A DNA stretch of 64,000 nucleotides from Mycolicibacterium rhodesiae JS60 (GTDB lineage Bacteria; Actinomycetota; Actinomycetes; Mycobacteriales; Mycobacteriaceae): contig AGIQ01000012.1 of the NCBI GenBank assembly GCA_000230935.2, positions 39,722-103,721 on the forward strand, given 5' to 3'. The position numbers were made by a program, and so were the translations under genes. Below the pieces are notes generated by a model. The model searched no databases. It was given only the letters and a program-made list of their open reading frames with translations, and was not told the origin of the DNA. Within the stretch, counting starts at the first letter, position 1, and each line of letters starts with the position of its first letter. Of the stretch, positions 50,266 to 58,664 are shown piece by piece.

Positions 50266-51837
50266 TCAGGCGACCCCCTCCAGCTCTTCGCCGGTCACAT
50301 CGACCTGCTTGATCGGCCCGGTGAACCAGTTCTTCACCGATGCATGCCAGTAGATCCACAGCAGGATCAGCACGCCGCCCACGACCAGCGGGGTGTAGTT
50401 GACGAACTTCCACTCGAAGCTGGCATCCCAGGGCGCACCGCCGAGCGAGATGGGGAACATCGCGATGATCGAGGTGATGACGATCTCGGCCAGCGCCAGC
50501 GGGGCCATCCACTTGTGGTGGCCGCGCAGATTCCAGCTTCCGAGCGGGAACGAATCGCCGGCTTTCCACCGGTAGTAGATCGGCACCGCGAAGCACAGGT
50601 ACAGACCCACCACGCCGATGGAGACGACCGCAAAGAACGCGATCGGCACCGGGGCGCCGTTGATGTCGACCTCCACCAGGGCGGGCAGCGTGAGGATGGC
50701 CGCGATCGACGCGGTGACGATGACGGCGTTGGCCGGCACCTTCTTGGCGCTGACCTTCGACCACAGCTGATGGCCGGGCACCGCGCGGTCGCGGCTGAAG
50801 GCGAACAGCATGCGGGAGGCACTGGTCTGGCACGCGGTGGTGCAGAACAGTTGGCCCGCCGTCGAGATCAGCAGCACCACGGCGACCCACTTGGAATCCA
50901 TCGCCTGAGCGAAGATGGTGGCGACGGCGCCGCCGCCCTTCGTCACGCCGTCGACGTCCTGCACGGCGAACAGGAAGGTCAGCAGCAGAATCCAGCCGCC
51001 GATCGCCGAGTAGAAGATCGACCGCCAGATGCCCTTGGCTGCGCCGTTTGCGGCGCTCTTGGTCTCCTCGGACAGGTGCGCCGAAGCGTCGTAGCCGGTG
51101 ATCGTGTACTGGGTCAGGATCGCCGACATCGGCAGCACGAACAGCAGGAACCCGAAGCCCGAGGTCGATCCGCCGAAGAATCCGGTGTTGTTGACCGTGG
51201 TGGCGAACACCGTGGAGAAGCTGGCGTGCTGTTCGGGGATGGCCCACAGGATCACGACGACCCCGGCGGCACCGATGACGTGCCACCACACCGAGATGTT
51301 GTTGATGACCGCCAGCAGGTGGCTGGAGAAGATGTTGATGACGGCGACGACGACCAGGATCACCAGAAACATGACGAACGTGCGCTGCAGGCTGTAACCG
51401 GCCAGCCAGGTTTCACTGAACGTGCCCAGCGTCAGGTCCAGGAAGGTCGCCGACCCGTAGGCCACTGATGCCAGGATGGCGATCAGCCCGACCAGGTTCA
51501 GCCAGCCGGTGTAGTAGCCGGCCTTGGGGCCGCCGAGTTTGGCTGCCCACCAATAGATCCCGCCGGAGGTCGGGAACGCCGACACCATCTCGGACATGCA
51601 GAAGCCGATCAAAAGGATGAACGAGGCCAGGATCGGCCAGCCCCAGGCGATGGCCGCCGGTCCGCCGTTGTTCCAGCCGAGGCCGAACGACGTGAAGCAG
51701 CCGGCCAGGATCGAGATGATCGAGAACGAGATGGCGAAGTTGCTGAAGCCGGACCAGGACCGATGCAACTCCTGAGCGTAACCGAGACTGGCGAGGTGTC
51801 GTTCGTCCTCGTCGAGTAGTTCGTGACCTTCAGGCAC
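50266..51837 (-). CDS. APC family permease
   Basis: 523 residues, about 12 TM helices. GTG start (VPEGHELLDEDERHLASLG) preceded by GAGAGGA; the long upstream frame is not used. TM1 SNFAISFSIISILAGCFTSF and MSEMVSAFPTSGGIYWWAAKL are typical of the amino-acid/choline-GABA-like subgroup (BAT-type). Next to an ethanolamine-permease-like gene, separated by 72 bases; cargo unknown. Confidence 0.85.
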   Translation of the reverse strand: MPEGHELLDEDERHLASLGYAQELHRSWSGFSNFAISFSIISILAGCFTSFGLGWNNGGPAAIAWGWPILASFILLIGFCMSEMVSAFPTSGGIYWWAAKLGGPKAGYYTGWLNLVGLIAILASVAYGSATFLDLTLGTFSETWLAGYSLQRTFVMFLVILVVVAVINIFSSHLLAVINNISVWWHVIGAAGVVVILWAIPEQHASFSTVFATTVNNTGFFGGSTSGFGFLLFVLPMSAILTQYTITGYDASAHLSEETKSAANGAAKGIWRSIFYSAIGGWILLLTFLFAVQDVDGVTKGGGAVATIFAQAMDSKWVAVVLLISTAGQLFCTTACQTSASRMLFAFSRDRAVPGHQLWSKVSAKKVPANAVIVTASIAAILTLPALVEVDINGAPVPIAFFAVVSIGVVGLYLCFAVPIYYRWKAGDSFPLGSWNLRGHHKWMAPLALAEIVITSIIAMFPISLGGAPWDASFEWKFVNYTPLVVGGVLILLWIYWHASVKNWFTGPIKQVDVTGEELEGVA

Positions 51838-51908
51838 AGTGCTTTCCTCTCGGGGGTTTGGAGGCGCGGCACATCGCGATTCGACGGTGTGACGGATAGG
51901 TCGGGTCG

Positions 51909-53438
51909 TCAGTCTGTGTGGCCCTTGAGGATTTCGTCCTCGATGGTGCCGCCGAGCCCTTCGGAAGCCGGGTCGTACCCGTGCAGGCCGCCCGTCACCG
52001 CATACTCCTCCTCCGGCGACAGCACCAGCCGATGGCGGCCGTAGAACCCGAAGATCAACAGGCCGATGACGTAGAGCACCACGATGGTGTACACCGCCAT
52101 CCGATAGGTCGGGTTGATCAGCACCGCGACGAATGTGACCGCCGCGATCACGAACGCCACGATCGCGCCTGCGTTCCCGGTCGGGCTGACCCACGGCCGC
52201 CGCGCATTCGGGAACTTGCGGCGCAACAGCACGAACGAGGCCATCTGCAGCATGTAGGCCAGCACCGCACCCCACACTGCGATGTTCAGCACGACGTCGC
52301 CGGCGCCGGAGTTGAAATTCACGATCAGCAAGGCGAGGAAGCCGATAACCGCGCCGGTGATCAGCGCAACATAAGGAGTCTGGCGACTCCCGGTGAGCGA
52401 CAACACTTTCGGGTAGTAGCCTGCGCGGCTCAGCGAGTACAGATTGCGGCCGTAGGCGTACATGATTCCTTGCAAGCTGGCGAGCAGGCCGATCAGTGCG
52501 AACGCCGACAAGATCGCCGCCCAGCCGGTCGGCAGGAACGCCCGGAACCCGTCCAGCAGGGGTTCGCTCGAGGATCCCAGTGCGGCGGCACCGGTGACCG
52601 CGGGATTGAGGAAGTACACGATCGCCGCGCAGACGACCAGCGAGATCATGCCCCAAATCCCGGCCTTGGGAATGTCCCGACTCGGGTTGTGCGCCTCTTC
52701 GGCGGCCAGTGGAAGCTCCTCGATGCCGAGGAAGAACCACATGGCGAACGGCAGCGCATACAGCACCCCCATCACACCGAACGGCAGGAAAGTACTGGTG
52801 CCGCCCTTACTCGGATCGGGTTCGATGTCGAAGAGCTTGCTGAAGTCGACGGCGCCGTTGGCGAACGCCAGAATTCCGAACAGTACCAAGATGCCGACCG
52901 AGATGATCGCCACCACGATGGCGAACTTGAACGACACATCTGCGCCCCACGAGTTCAGGCCCACGAAAATCGCGTAGAGGATGATCCACCACACCCAGCC
53001 CGGCAGCGACAGCCCGAACAGGTCACTGGTCACCGCGTCGGCGTAACTCGCGGAGAAGTAGACCACCACCCCGGTGGTGAACACGTACTCGATGGACTCG
53101 GCGAAACCGGTGATGAACCCACCCCACGGACCCATTGCCGCGCGGGCAAACGAATAGGCACCGCCGGTGTGCGGCATCGCTGCCGACATCTCGCCGATGG
53201 AGAACAGCATGCCGAAGTACATGACGATGATGACGATCGAGGCGATGCCGAGTCCGCCCCAGCCGGCCTCGCCGATGCCGAAGTTCCAGCCGGAGAAGTC
53301 GCCGGAGATGACCGCGGCGACGCCGATGCCCCAAAGCCCCCAGAAGCCGGCCGTGCGCAGAAGGGTCCGCTTCTCGAAATATCCCTCGCCGGCCTGGGTG
53401 TAGGTGACACCCCCGGATTTCAGCTGCTCATCGGCCAT
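51909..53438 (-). CDS. Ethanolamine permease-like APC transporter
   Basis: 509 residues, 12 TM helices; ATG at 53438 after AGGAGCC. Motifs: GFWGLWGIGVAAVISGDFSGW, FSIGEMSAAMPHTGGAYSFAR, LGIEELPLAAEEAHNPSRDIPK resemble EutP/TIGR00908-type permeases. Divergent from the glutamine-synthetase-like gene with a palindrome between them, which points to a joint uptake and gamma-glutamylation of an amine such as ethanolamine. Confidence 0.82.
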   Translation of the reverse strand: MADEQLKSGGVTYTQAGEGYFEKRTLLRTAGFWGLWGIGVAAVISGDFSGWNFGIGEAGWGGLGIASIVIIVMYFGMLFSIGEMSAAMPHTGGAYSFARAAMGPWGGFITGFAESIEYVFTTGVVVYFSASYADAVTSDLFGLSLPGWVWWIILYAIFVGLNSWGADVSFKFAIVVAIISVGILVLFGILAFANGAVDFSKLFDIEPDPSKGGTSTFLPFGVMGVLYALPFAMWFFLGIEELPLAAEEAHNPSRDIPKAGIWGMISLVVCAAIVYFLNPAVTGAAALGSSSEPLLDGFRAFLPTGWAAILSAFALIGLLASLQGIMYAYGRNLYSLSRAGYYPKVLSLTGSRQTPYVALITGAVIGFLALLIVNFNSGAGDVVLNIAVWGAVLAYMLQMASFVLLRRKFPNARRPWVSPTGNAGAIVAFVIAAVTFVAVLINPTYRMAVYTIVVLYVIGLLIFGFYGRHRLVLSPEEEYAVTGGLHGYDPASEGLGGTIEDEILKGHTD

Positions 53439-53514
53439 TGCGGTGGCTCCTAACGGGTTGCAGCGCAGGTGTCCCTGCGAGGACGGCTCGCATGCCTGTA
53501 GGGAGAATAGAATG

Positions 53515-53540
53515 CCAAAGGTCTGGTGTCCTACCTTTGG
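53515..53540. promoter_or_regulatory. Palindrome between permease and glnA4-like genes
   Basis: CCAAAGGT-N10-ACCTTTGG, perfect, with inner GGT-N5-ACC at its centre right (53525-53535). FadR-type GntR proteins bind short GGT/ACC palindromes, and such a regulator is encoded at 57890. Likely operator for both directions. Confidence 0.55.
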
Positions 53541-53642
53541 AGTGACAGCTGTGTTAATCCTGTGGCTGTTAGCCCGGCGAAACCTGGGCGCAATGGTTGA
53601 CTTCTCGGCACGCCCCGTCACCGGCTGGAGGGAGAACATCGG

Positions 53643-55016
53643 ATGAGTCAGAGGCTGCGTCCCGGTCTTTTGGTGCAGGCCGAGCTGGATGCCATGGTGG
53701 CCGCCGGTGAGATCGACACGGTGATCGTCGCCTTCGCCGACATGCAGGGCCGGCTGACCGGCAAGCGGGTCGCCGCCCGGCTGTTCGTCGAGGAGGTCGC
53801 CGCGCACGGAGCGGAGTGCTGCAACTACCTGCTGGCCGTCGACGTCGACATGAACACCGTCGACGGGTACGCGATGTCGAGCTGGGAGTCCGGCTACGGC
53901 GACATGGTCATGACGCCCGATTTCACCACTCTGCGGGTGGTGCCGTGGTTGCCCGGCACCGCGCTGGTGATGGCCGACCTCTCGTTCGTTGGGGGTGGTC
54001 CGGTGCTGCCGGCGCCGCGCAGCATCCTGCGCACTCAGCTGGACCGGTTGGCCGAGCGTGGGCTGCAAGCCTTCATCGGCACCGAACTGGAATTCATGGT
54101 CTTCGACGACACGTTCCGCGATGCCTGGGCGGCGGGCTACCGGGGACTGTCGCCGGCCACCGACTACAACGTCGACTACGCCATTCACGCCTCCACCCGG
54201 ATGGAGCCGCTGCTGCGCGATATTCGACTCGGCATGGACGGCGCCGGAATGTACTGCGAAGGCGTGAAAGGGGAGTGCAACCTCGGCCAGCAGGAGATCG
54301 CCTTCCGCTATGACACCGCGCTGGTCACCTGTGACAACCACACCATCTACAAGAATGGCGCCAAGGAGATCGCCGACCAGCACGGCAAGAGCCTGACGTT
54401 CATGGCGAAATACGATGAGCGCGAAGGCAACAGCTGTCACATCCACATTTCGCTGCGCGGTGAGGACGGCTCGGCTGTGTTCGCCGACCCCGCCGATCCG
54501 CTGGGCATGTCGCCGATGTTCCGCAGCTTCATCGCGGGGCAGCTGGCCACGCTGCGCGAGCTGACCCTGTTCTACGCGCCGAACATCAACTCCTACAAGC
54601 GATTTGTCGAAGGCAGCTTCGCGCCGACGGCGATCGCCTGGGGGCTCGACAACCGGACCTGCGCGCTGCGGGTGGTCGGCCACGGTCATTCCATGCGGAT
54701 GGAGTGCCGCGCCCCCGGTGGGGACGTCAATCAGTATCTGGCGGTGGCCGCGCTGATCGCCGGCGGGCTGCACGGGATCGACAACGGGCTGGAACTGCCC
54801 GAGGCCTGCGCCGGCAACGCCTACACCGGCGGCGCCGAGCGGCTACCCACCACGCTGGCCGAGGCGGCCGCCTTGTTCGAGGGTTCGGCGATCGCCCGCG
54901 AGGTGTTCGGCGACGAGGTCGTCGAGCACTACCTCAACAACGCCCGGGTTGAGCTGGCCGCATTCAATTCGGCGGTCACCGACTGGGAGAGGGTGCGCGG
55001 CTTTGAACGGCTCTAG
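53643..55016 (+). CDS. glnA4: Glutamine synthetase-like gamma-glutamylamine ligase
   Basis: 457 residues, class I/III GS fold. Metal and ATP motifs: GTELEFMVFDD, CNLGQQEIAFRY, NSCHIHISLRG, NINSYKRFVEGSFAPTAIAWG (parts), RMECRAPGGDVNQYLAVAA (parts). From family knowledge, GlnA4 of Streptomyces ligates glutamate to ethanolamine and GlnA3 to polyamines; the divergent ethanolamine-like permease favours the former. GGAGGGAG 8 bases before the ATG. Feeds the hydrolase, aldehyde dehydrogenase and SDR that follow. Position equals Rv2860c (from memory). Confidence 0.85.
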   Translation: MSQRLRPGLLVQAELDAMVAAGEIDTVIVAFADMQGRLTGKRVAARLFVEEVAAHGAECCNYLLAVDVDMNTVDGYAMSSWESGYGDMVMTPDFTTLRVVPWLPGTALVMADLSFVGGGPVLPAPRSILRTQLDRLAERGLQAFIGTELEFMVFDDTFRDAWAAGYRGLSPATDYNVDYAIHASTRMEPLLRDIRLGMDGAGMYCEGVKGECNLGQQEIAFRYDTALVTCDNHTIYKNGAKEIADQHGKSLTFMAKYDEREGNSCHIHISLRGEDGSAVFADPADPLGMSPMFRSFIAGQLATLRELTLFYAPNINSYKRFVEGSFAPTAIAWGLDNRTCALRVVGHGHSMRMECRAPGGDVNQYLAVAALIAGGLHGIDNGLELPEACAGNAYTGGAERLPTTLAEAAALFEGSAIAREVFGDEVVEHYLNNARVELAAFNSAVTDWERVRGFERL

Positions 55017-55017
55017 T

Positions 55018-55743
55018 GTGCGGCCCGTCATCGGGCTGACCACCTACCTCCAGCAAGCCAAGAGCGGCATCTGGGATGTGCACGCGGCATTCCTCTCGGA
55101 CCGCTACATCCACGGCGTGAACCAGTCCGGCGGTATCGGTACGTTGCTGCCGCCGCAACCGGTCGACGACGATATCGCCGACCGGATCCTCGCTCGCGTG
55201 GACGGCCTGATCCTCACCGGCGGCCGCGATGTCAACCCGGCCGCCTACGCGCACGAGCCGCATCCCACCACCGATGAGCCGGACACAGCTCGCGACACCT
55301 GGGAGTTCGCGCTGGTCGCCGCTGCGCTACGGCGGCACCTGCCGGTGCTCGGGATCTGCCGTGGCGCACAGGTACTCAACGTGGCGTTGGGCGGCACGCT
55401 GCATCAGCACCTGCCCGATGTCGTCGGGCACACCCACCATCAACAGGGCAACGCGGTGTTCGCCACCTCGTCGATCAAGACGGTTGAAGGCAGCAAGCTG
55501 GCCGGGCTGCTGGGGGAGAGCACCGACGCGCAGTGCTACCACCACCAGGCGATCGATCGGCTGGGTGACGGGCTGGTGATCACCGGGTTGGACGAAGATG
55601 GCGTGATCGGAGCCGTCGAGATACCTGGCCATGACTTCGTTCTCGCGGTGCAGTGGCATCCTGAGGAGACACTGGACGACCTTCGATTGTTCGCCGGCCT
55701 GGTCGAGGCGGCGCGCGCCTATACGACAGAGAGAGTGAATTGA
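55018..55743 (+). CDS. Gamma-glutamyl-amide hydrolase (PuuD-like, class I GATase)
   Basis: 241 residues. MRPVIGLTTYLQQAKSGIWD start; catalytic Cys in VLGICRGAQVLNVALGG and His/Glu in VQWHPEET. PuuD-like enzymes free the amine-derived acid from gamma-glutamyl groups. GTG 55018 is just after the GS stop; a TTG at 55003 would add five residues. Overlaps the ALDH start. Confidence 0.85.
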   Translation: MRPVIGLTTYLQQAKSGIWDVHAAFLSDRYIHGVNQSGGIGTLLPPQPVDDDIADRILARVDGLILTGGRDVNPAAYAHEPHPTTDEPDTARDTWEFALVAAALRRHLPVLGICRGAQVLNVALGGTLHQHLPDVVGHTHHQQGNAVFATSSIKTVEGSKLAGLLGESTDAQCYHHQAIDRLGDGLVITGLDEDGVIGAVEIPGHDFVLAVQWHPEETLDDLRLFAGLVEAARAYTTERVN

Positions 55744-57104
55744 GTACCACCGAACTGGTGAATCCGGCGACCGAACAGGCGTTGCACACGGTGGAGCTGA
55801 CCGACACCGCCGGGGTCGACGACGCCGTGGCACGTGCCAAAGCTGCACAAAAGGGCTGGGCCGCAGCGGCTCCCGCCGAGCGTGCGGCTGCGCTGCGGGC
55901 GTTCGCCACCGCGGTCGACGCCCACGTCGGCGAACTGGCCGCGCTCGAGGTCGCCAACTCCGGGCACCCCATCGGCGCCGCCGAATGGGAGGCCGGGCAC
56001 GTGCGCGACGTGCTGCAGTTCTATTCGGCCACTCCGGAGCGGCTGTCGGGCAAGCAGATTCCGGTGGCCGGCGGCCTGGACGTCACGTTCAACGAGCCGA
56101 TGGGTGTGATCGGCGTGATCACGCCGTGGAACTTCCCGATGCCGATCGCGGCGTGGGGATTCGCTCCCGCGCTGGCGGCCGGCAACGCCGTGGTTCTCAA
56201 ACCGGCCGAGTGGACCCCGCTGACATCGATGCGCCTCGGGGAGCTCGCGCTGGAATCCGGCCTGCCGCAGGACCTTTTTCAAGTATTGCCCGGTCGGGGT
56301 TCGGTGGTCGGCCAGCGGTTCATCAGCCACCCGGATGTGCGCAAGATCGTGTTCACCGGCTCGACCGAGGTGGGCACGAAGGTGATGGCCGGGGCCGCCA
56401 ACCAGGTCAAGCGGGTGACCCTGGAGCTGGGCGGCAAGAGTGCCAATATCGTGTTCGCCGACTGTGACCTCGAGAAGGCCGCCGCCACCGCGCCCTACGG
56501 AGTGTTCGACAACGCAGGGCAGGACTGCTGCGCGCGCAGCCGGATCCTGGTGCAGCGCAGCGTGTTCGACAAGTTCATGGAACTCCTCGAGCCGGCCGTC
56601 AAGGGCCTGGTCGTCGGTGACCCCGCCGCCCGGGACACCGAGATGGGACCGCTGGTGTCGCGCAAGCACTTCGACTCGGTGGCTGCCTACGTACCTGACG
56701 ACACCAACGTCGCCTTCCGCGGCTCGGCGCCCAGCGGTCCTGGATTCTGGTTCCCGCCAACGGTGCTCACCCCGGAGCGCACCGATCGGACCGTCACCGA
56801 GGAAATCTTCGGCCCGGTCGTCACCGTGCTGGCGTTCGAGGACGAGGCCGATGCCATCGCGCTGGCCAATGACACCGAATACGGGCTGTCCGGGTCGATC
56901 TGGACCGACAACCTTTCGCGGGCGCTACGGGTGTCGCGGGCAGTCGAGGCCGGCAACCTGAGTGTGAACTCGCATTCGTCGGTGCGGTACAACACCCCGT
57001 TCGGCGGATTCAAGCAATCCGGACTGGGCCGCGAGCTCGGGCCGGACGCACCCCTGCACTTCACCGAAACCAAGAACGTCTTTTTCGCAGTAGAGGAGAG
57101 CTAG
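55740..57104 (+). CDS. aldC: Aldehyde dehydrogenase (PuuC/AldC-like)
   Basis: 454 residues. NAD site TPWNFPMPIAAWG, GSTEVGTKVM, ELGGKSANIVF with catalytic Glu, and nucleophile Cys in NAGQDCCARSRI. TTG start at 55740 overlaps the hydrolase stop. Expected to oxidise the gamma-glutamyl aldehyde intermediate. Position equals Rv2858c aldC (from memory). Confidence 0.9.
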   Translation: MSTTELVNPATEQALHTVELTDTAGVDDAVARAKAAQKGWAAAAPAERAAALRAFATAVDAHVGELAALEVANSGHPIGAAEWEAGHVRDVLQFYSATPERLSGKQIPVAGGLDVTFNEPMGVIGVITPWNFPMPIAAWGFAPALAAGNAVVLKPAEWTPLTSMRLGELALESGLPQDLFQVLPGRGSVVGQRFISHPDVRKIVFTGSTEVGTKVMAGAANQVKRVTLELGGKSANIVFADCDLEKAAATAPYGVFDNAGQDCCARSRILVQRSVFDKFMELLEPAVKGLVVGDPAARDTEMGPLVSRKHFDSVAAYVPDDTNVAFRGSAPSGPGFWFPPTVLTPERTDRTVTEEIFGPVVTVLAFEDEADAIALANDTEYGLSGSIWTDNLSRALRVSRAVEAGNLSVNSHSSVRYNTPFGGFKQSGLGRELGPDAPLHFTETKNVFFAVEES

Positions 57105-57878
57105 ATGGATTTGTCGCAGCGACTCAAGGACAAGGTCGCGGTCGTCACCGGTGGTGCGAGCGGCATCGGATTGGCGGCCGTCAAGCGGATGCGGGATGAA
57201 GGCGCGATCGTCGTCATCGGGGATCTCGACGAGACGACCGGCAAGACCGTCGCCGACGATCTCAACGTGACATTCGTTCAGGTCGACGTGTCAGATCAGG
57301 TCGCGGTGAATCGCTTGTTCGACACCGCTTTCGAGGTGCATGGGGGGGTCGACATCGCGTTCAACAACGCCGGCATCAGCCCGCCGGATGACGATCTGAT
57401 CGAGAACACCGGCATCGACGCCTGGGACCGGGTGCAGGACGTCAACCTCAAGTCGGTGTTCTTCTGCTGCAAGGCGGCGCTGCGGCACATGGTGCCCGCG
57501 CAGAAGGGCTCGATCATCAACACCGCGTCGTTCGTTGCGGTGATGGGTTCGGCGACCAGCCAGATTTCCTACACCGCCTCCAAGGGCGGTGTGCTGGCGA
57601 TGTCGCGCGAACTCGGAGTCCAGTACGCTCGCCAGGGTATTCGGGTCAACGCGCTGTGCCCCGGGCCGGTGAACACCCCGCTGCTACAGGAGCTGTTCGC
57701 CAAGGATCCCGAGCGGGCCGCGCGCCGGCTGGTGCACATCCCGCTGGGGCGATTCGCCGAGCCGGAGGAACTGGCCGCCGCGGTGGCATTCCTGGCCAGT
57801 GACGACTCGTCGTTCATCACCGGGTCCACCTTCCTGGTTGATGGTGGCATCAGCTCTGCTTACGTCACTCCGCTGTAA
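57105..57878 (+). CDS. SDR family oxidoreductase
   Basis: 257 residues. TGGASGIGLAAV, FNNAGISPP, INTASFVAVMG, YTASKGGVLAMSRELG with Tyr/Lys, DDSSFITGSTFLVDGG. Joined directly to aldC. In the glutamylated-amine pathway it may oxidise the alcohol of gamma-glutamylethanolamide before aldC (inference); substrate untested. Position equals Rv2857c (from memory). Confidence 0.9.
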   Translation: MDLSQRLKDKVAVVTGGASGIGLAAVKRMRDEGAIVVIGDLDETTGKTVADDLNVTFVQVDVSDQVAVNRLFDTAFEVHGGVDIAFNNAGISPPDDDLIENTGIDAWDRVQDVNLKSVFFCCKAALRHMVPAQKGSIINTASFVAVMGSATSQISYTASKGGVLAMSRELGVQYARQGIRVNALCPGPVNTPLLQELFAKDPERAARRLVHIPLGRFAEPEELAAAVAFLASDDSSFITGSTFLVDGGISSAYVTPL

Positions 57879-57889
57879 GGGGTTCAACC

Positions 57890-58609
57890 ATGTCAGCTCC
57901 GGAACCGCAGCAGGCGCACGAGGCGTTGCTGCGTCCGGTGCGCCTCGGTAACGCCTTCGAGGACACGGTCGCCCGGCTGCTGCAGACGATCAAGCTCGGG
58001 GTTCTGACACCGGGTGATTCGCTGCCGCCCGAACGTGAACTCGCCGCCCGGCTCGGGGTCAGCCGCGACACCGTGCGTGAGGCGATCAAGTCGCTGGCCG
58101 AGGCCGGTTACCTGGTGTCGCGCCGCGGCCGCTACGGCGGCACCTTCCTGGCCGAAGAACTGCCCGCACCGACCGAAGGAGTGGTGCGGTTCAGCCGCGC
58201 CGACATCGACGACGCGCTGCGGCTGCGGGAAATCCTCGAAGTGGGCGCGGCCCGGATGGCCGCCACCCGGACGCTGACGGCCGCCGAACGGGAAGTGCTG
58301 TGGTCGCGGCTGACCGACGTGCGCTGCGCGTGTGCCGACGACTACCGGCGGCTGGACTCCCGGCTGCACCTGGCGATCGCCGAAGCGGCAGGGTCGGCGT
58401 CGCTGGTGCCGCTGGTGGCCGAAAACCGGATGCGGCTCAACGCCCTGCTGGATCAGATTCCGTTGCTGCGCCGCAACATCGCGCACTCCGACGATCAACA
58501 CGAGGCGATCGTCATCGCCATTCTGGCCGGTGACCCCGACGCGGCGGGTACGGCGATGCAGGCTCACGTTGCCGGCTCGGCCGCCCTGTTGCACGGCTTT
58601 TTGGACTAG
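57890..58609 (+). CDS. GntR family regulator, FadR subfamily
   Basis: 239 residues. Winged HTH LPPERELAARLGVSRDTVREAIKSLAEAGYLVSRRGRYGG (in parts), then an all-helical FCD domain with metal/ligand His residues (RLHLAIAEAAG, DDQHEAI). Last gene of the glnA4 set, so the likely regulator of it through the palindrome 53515-53540. Confidence 0.9.
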   Translation: MSAPEPQQAHEALLRPVRLGNAFEDTVARLLQTIKLGVLTPGDSLPPERELAARLGVSRDTVREAIKSLAEAGYLVSRRGRYGGTFLAEELPAPTEGVVRFSRADIDDALRLREILEVGAARMAATRTLTAAEREVLWSRLTDVRCACADDYRRLDSRLHLAIAEAAGSASLVPLVAENRMRLNALLDQIPLLRRNIAHSDDQHEAIVIAILAGDPDAAGTAMQAHVAGSAALLHGFLD

Positions 58610-58664
58610 ATTCCTGGGAGTGAGCTGTGAATCGGTGCCACCGCGCGCGAGTGGACAGTGAACG

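Noticed and set aside
50266..52740. 824-residue start for the first APC permease
   Set aside because: The extension overlaps the second permease in another frame; the GTG at 51837 has a ribosome site and family start.
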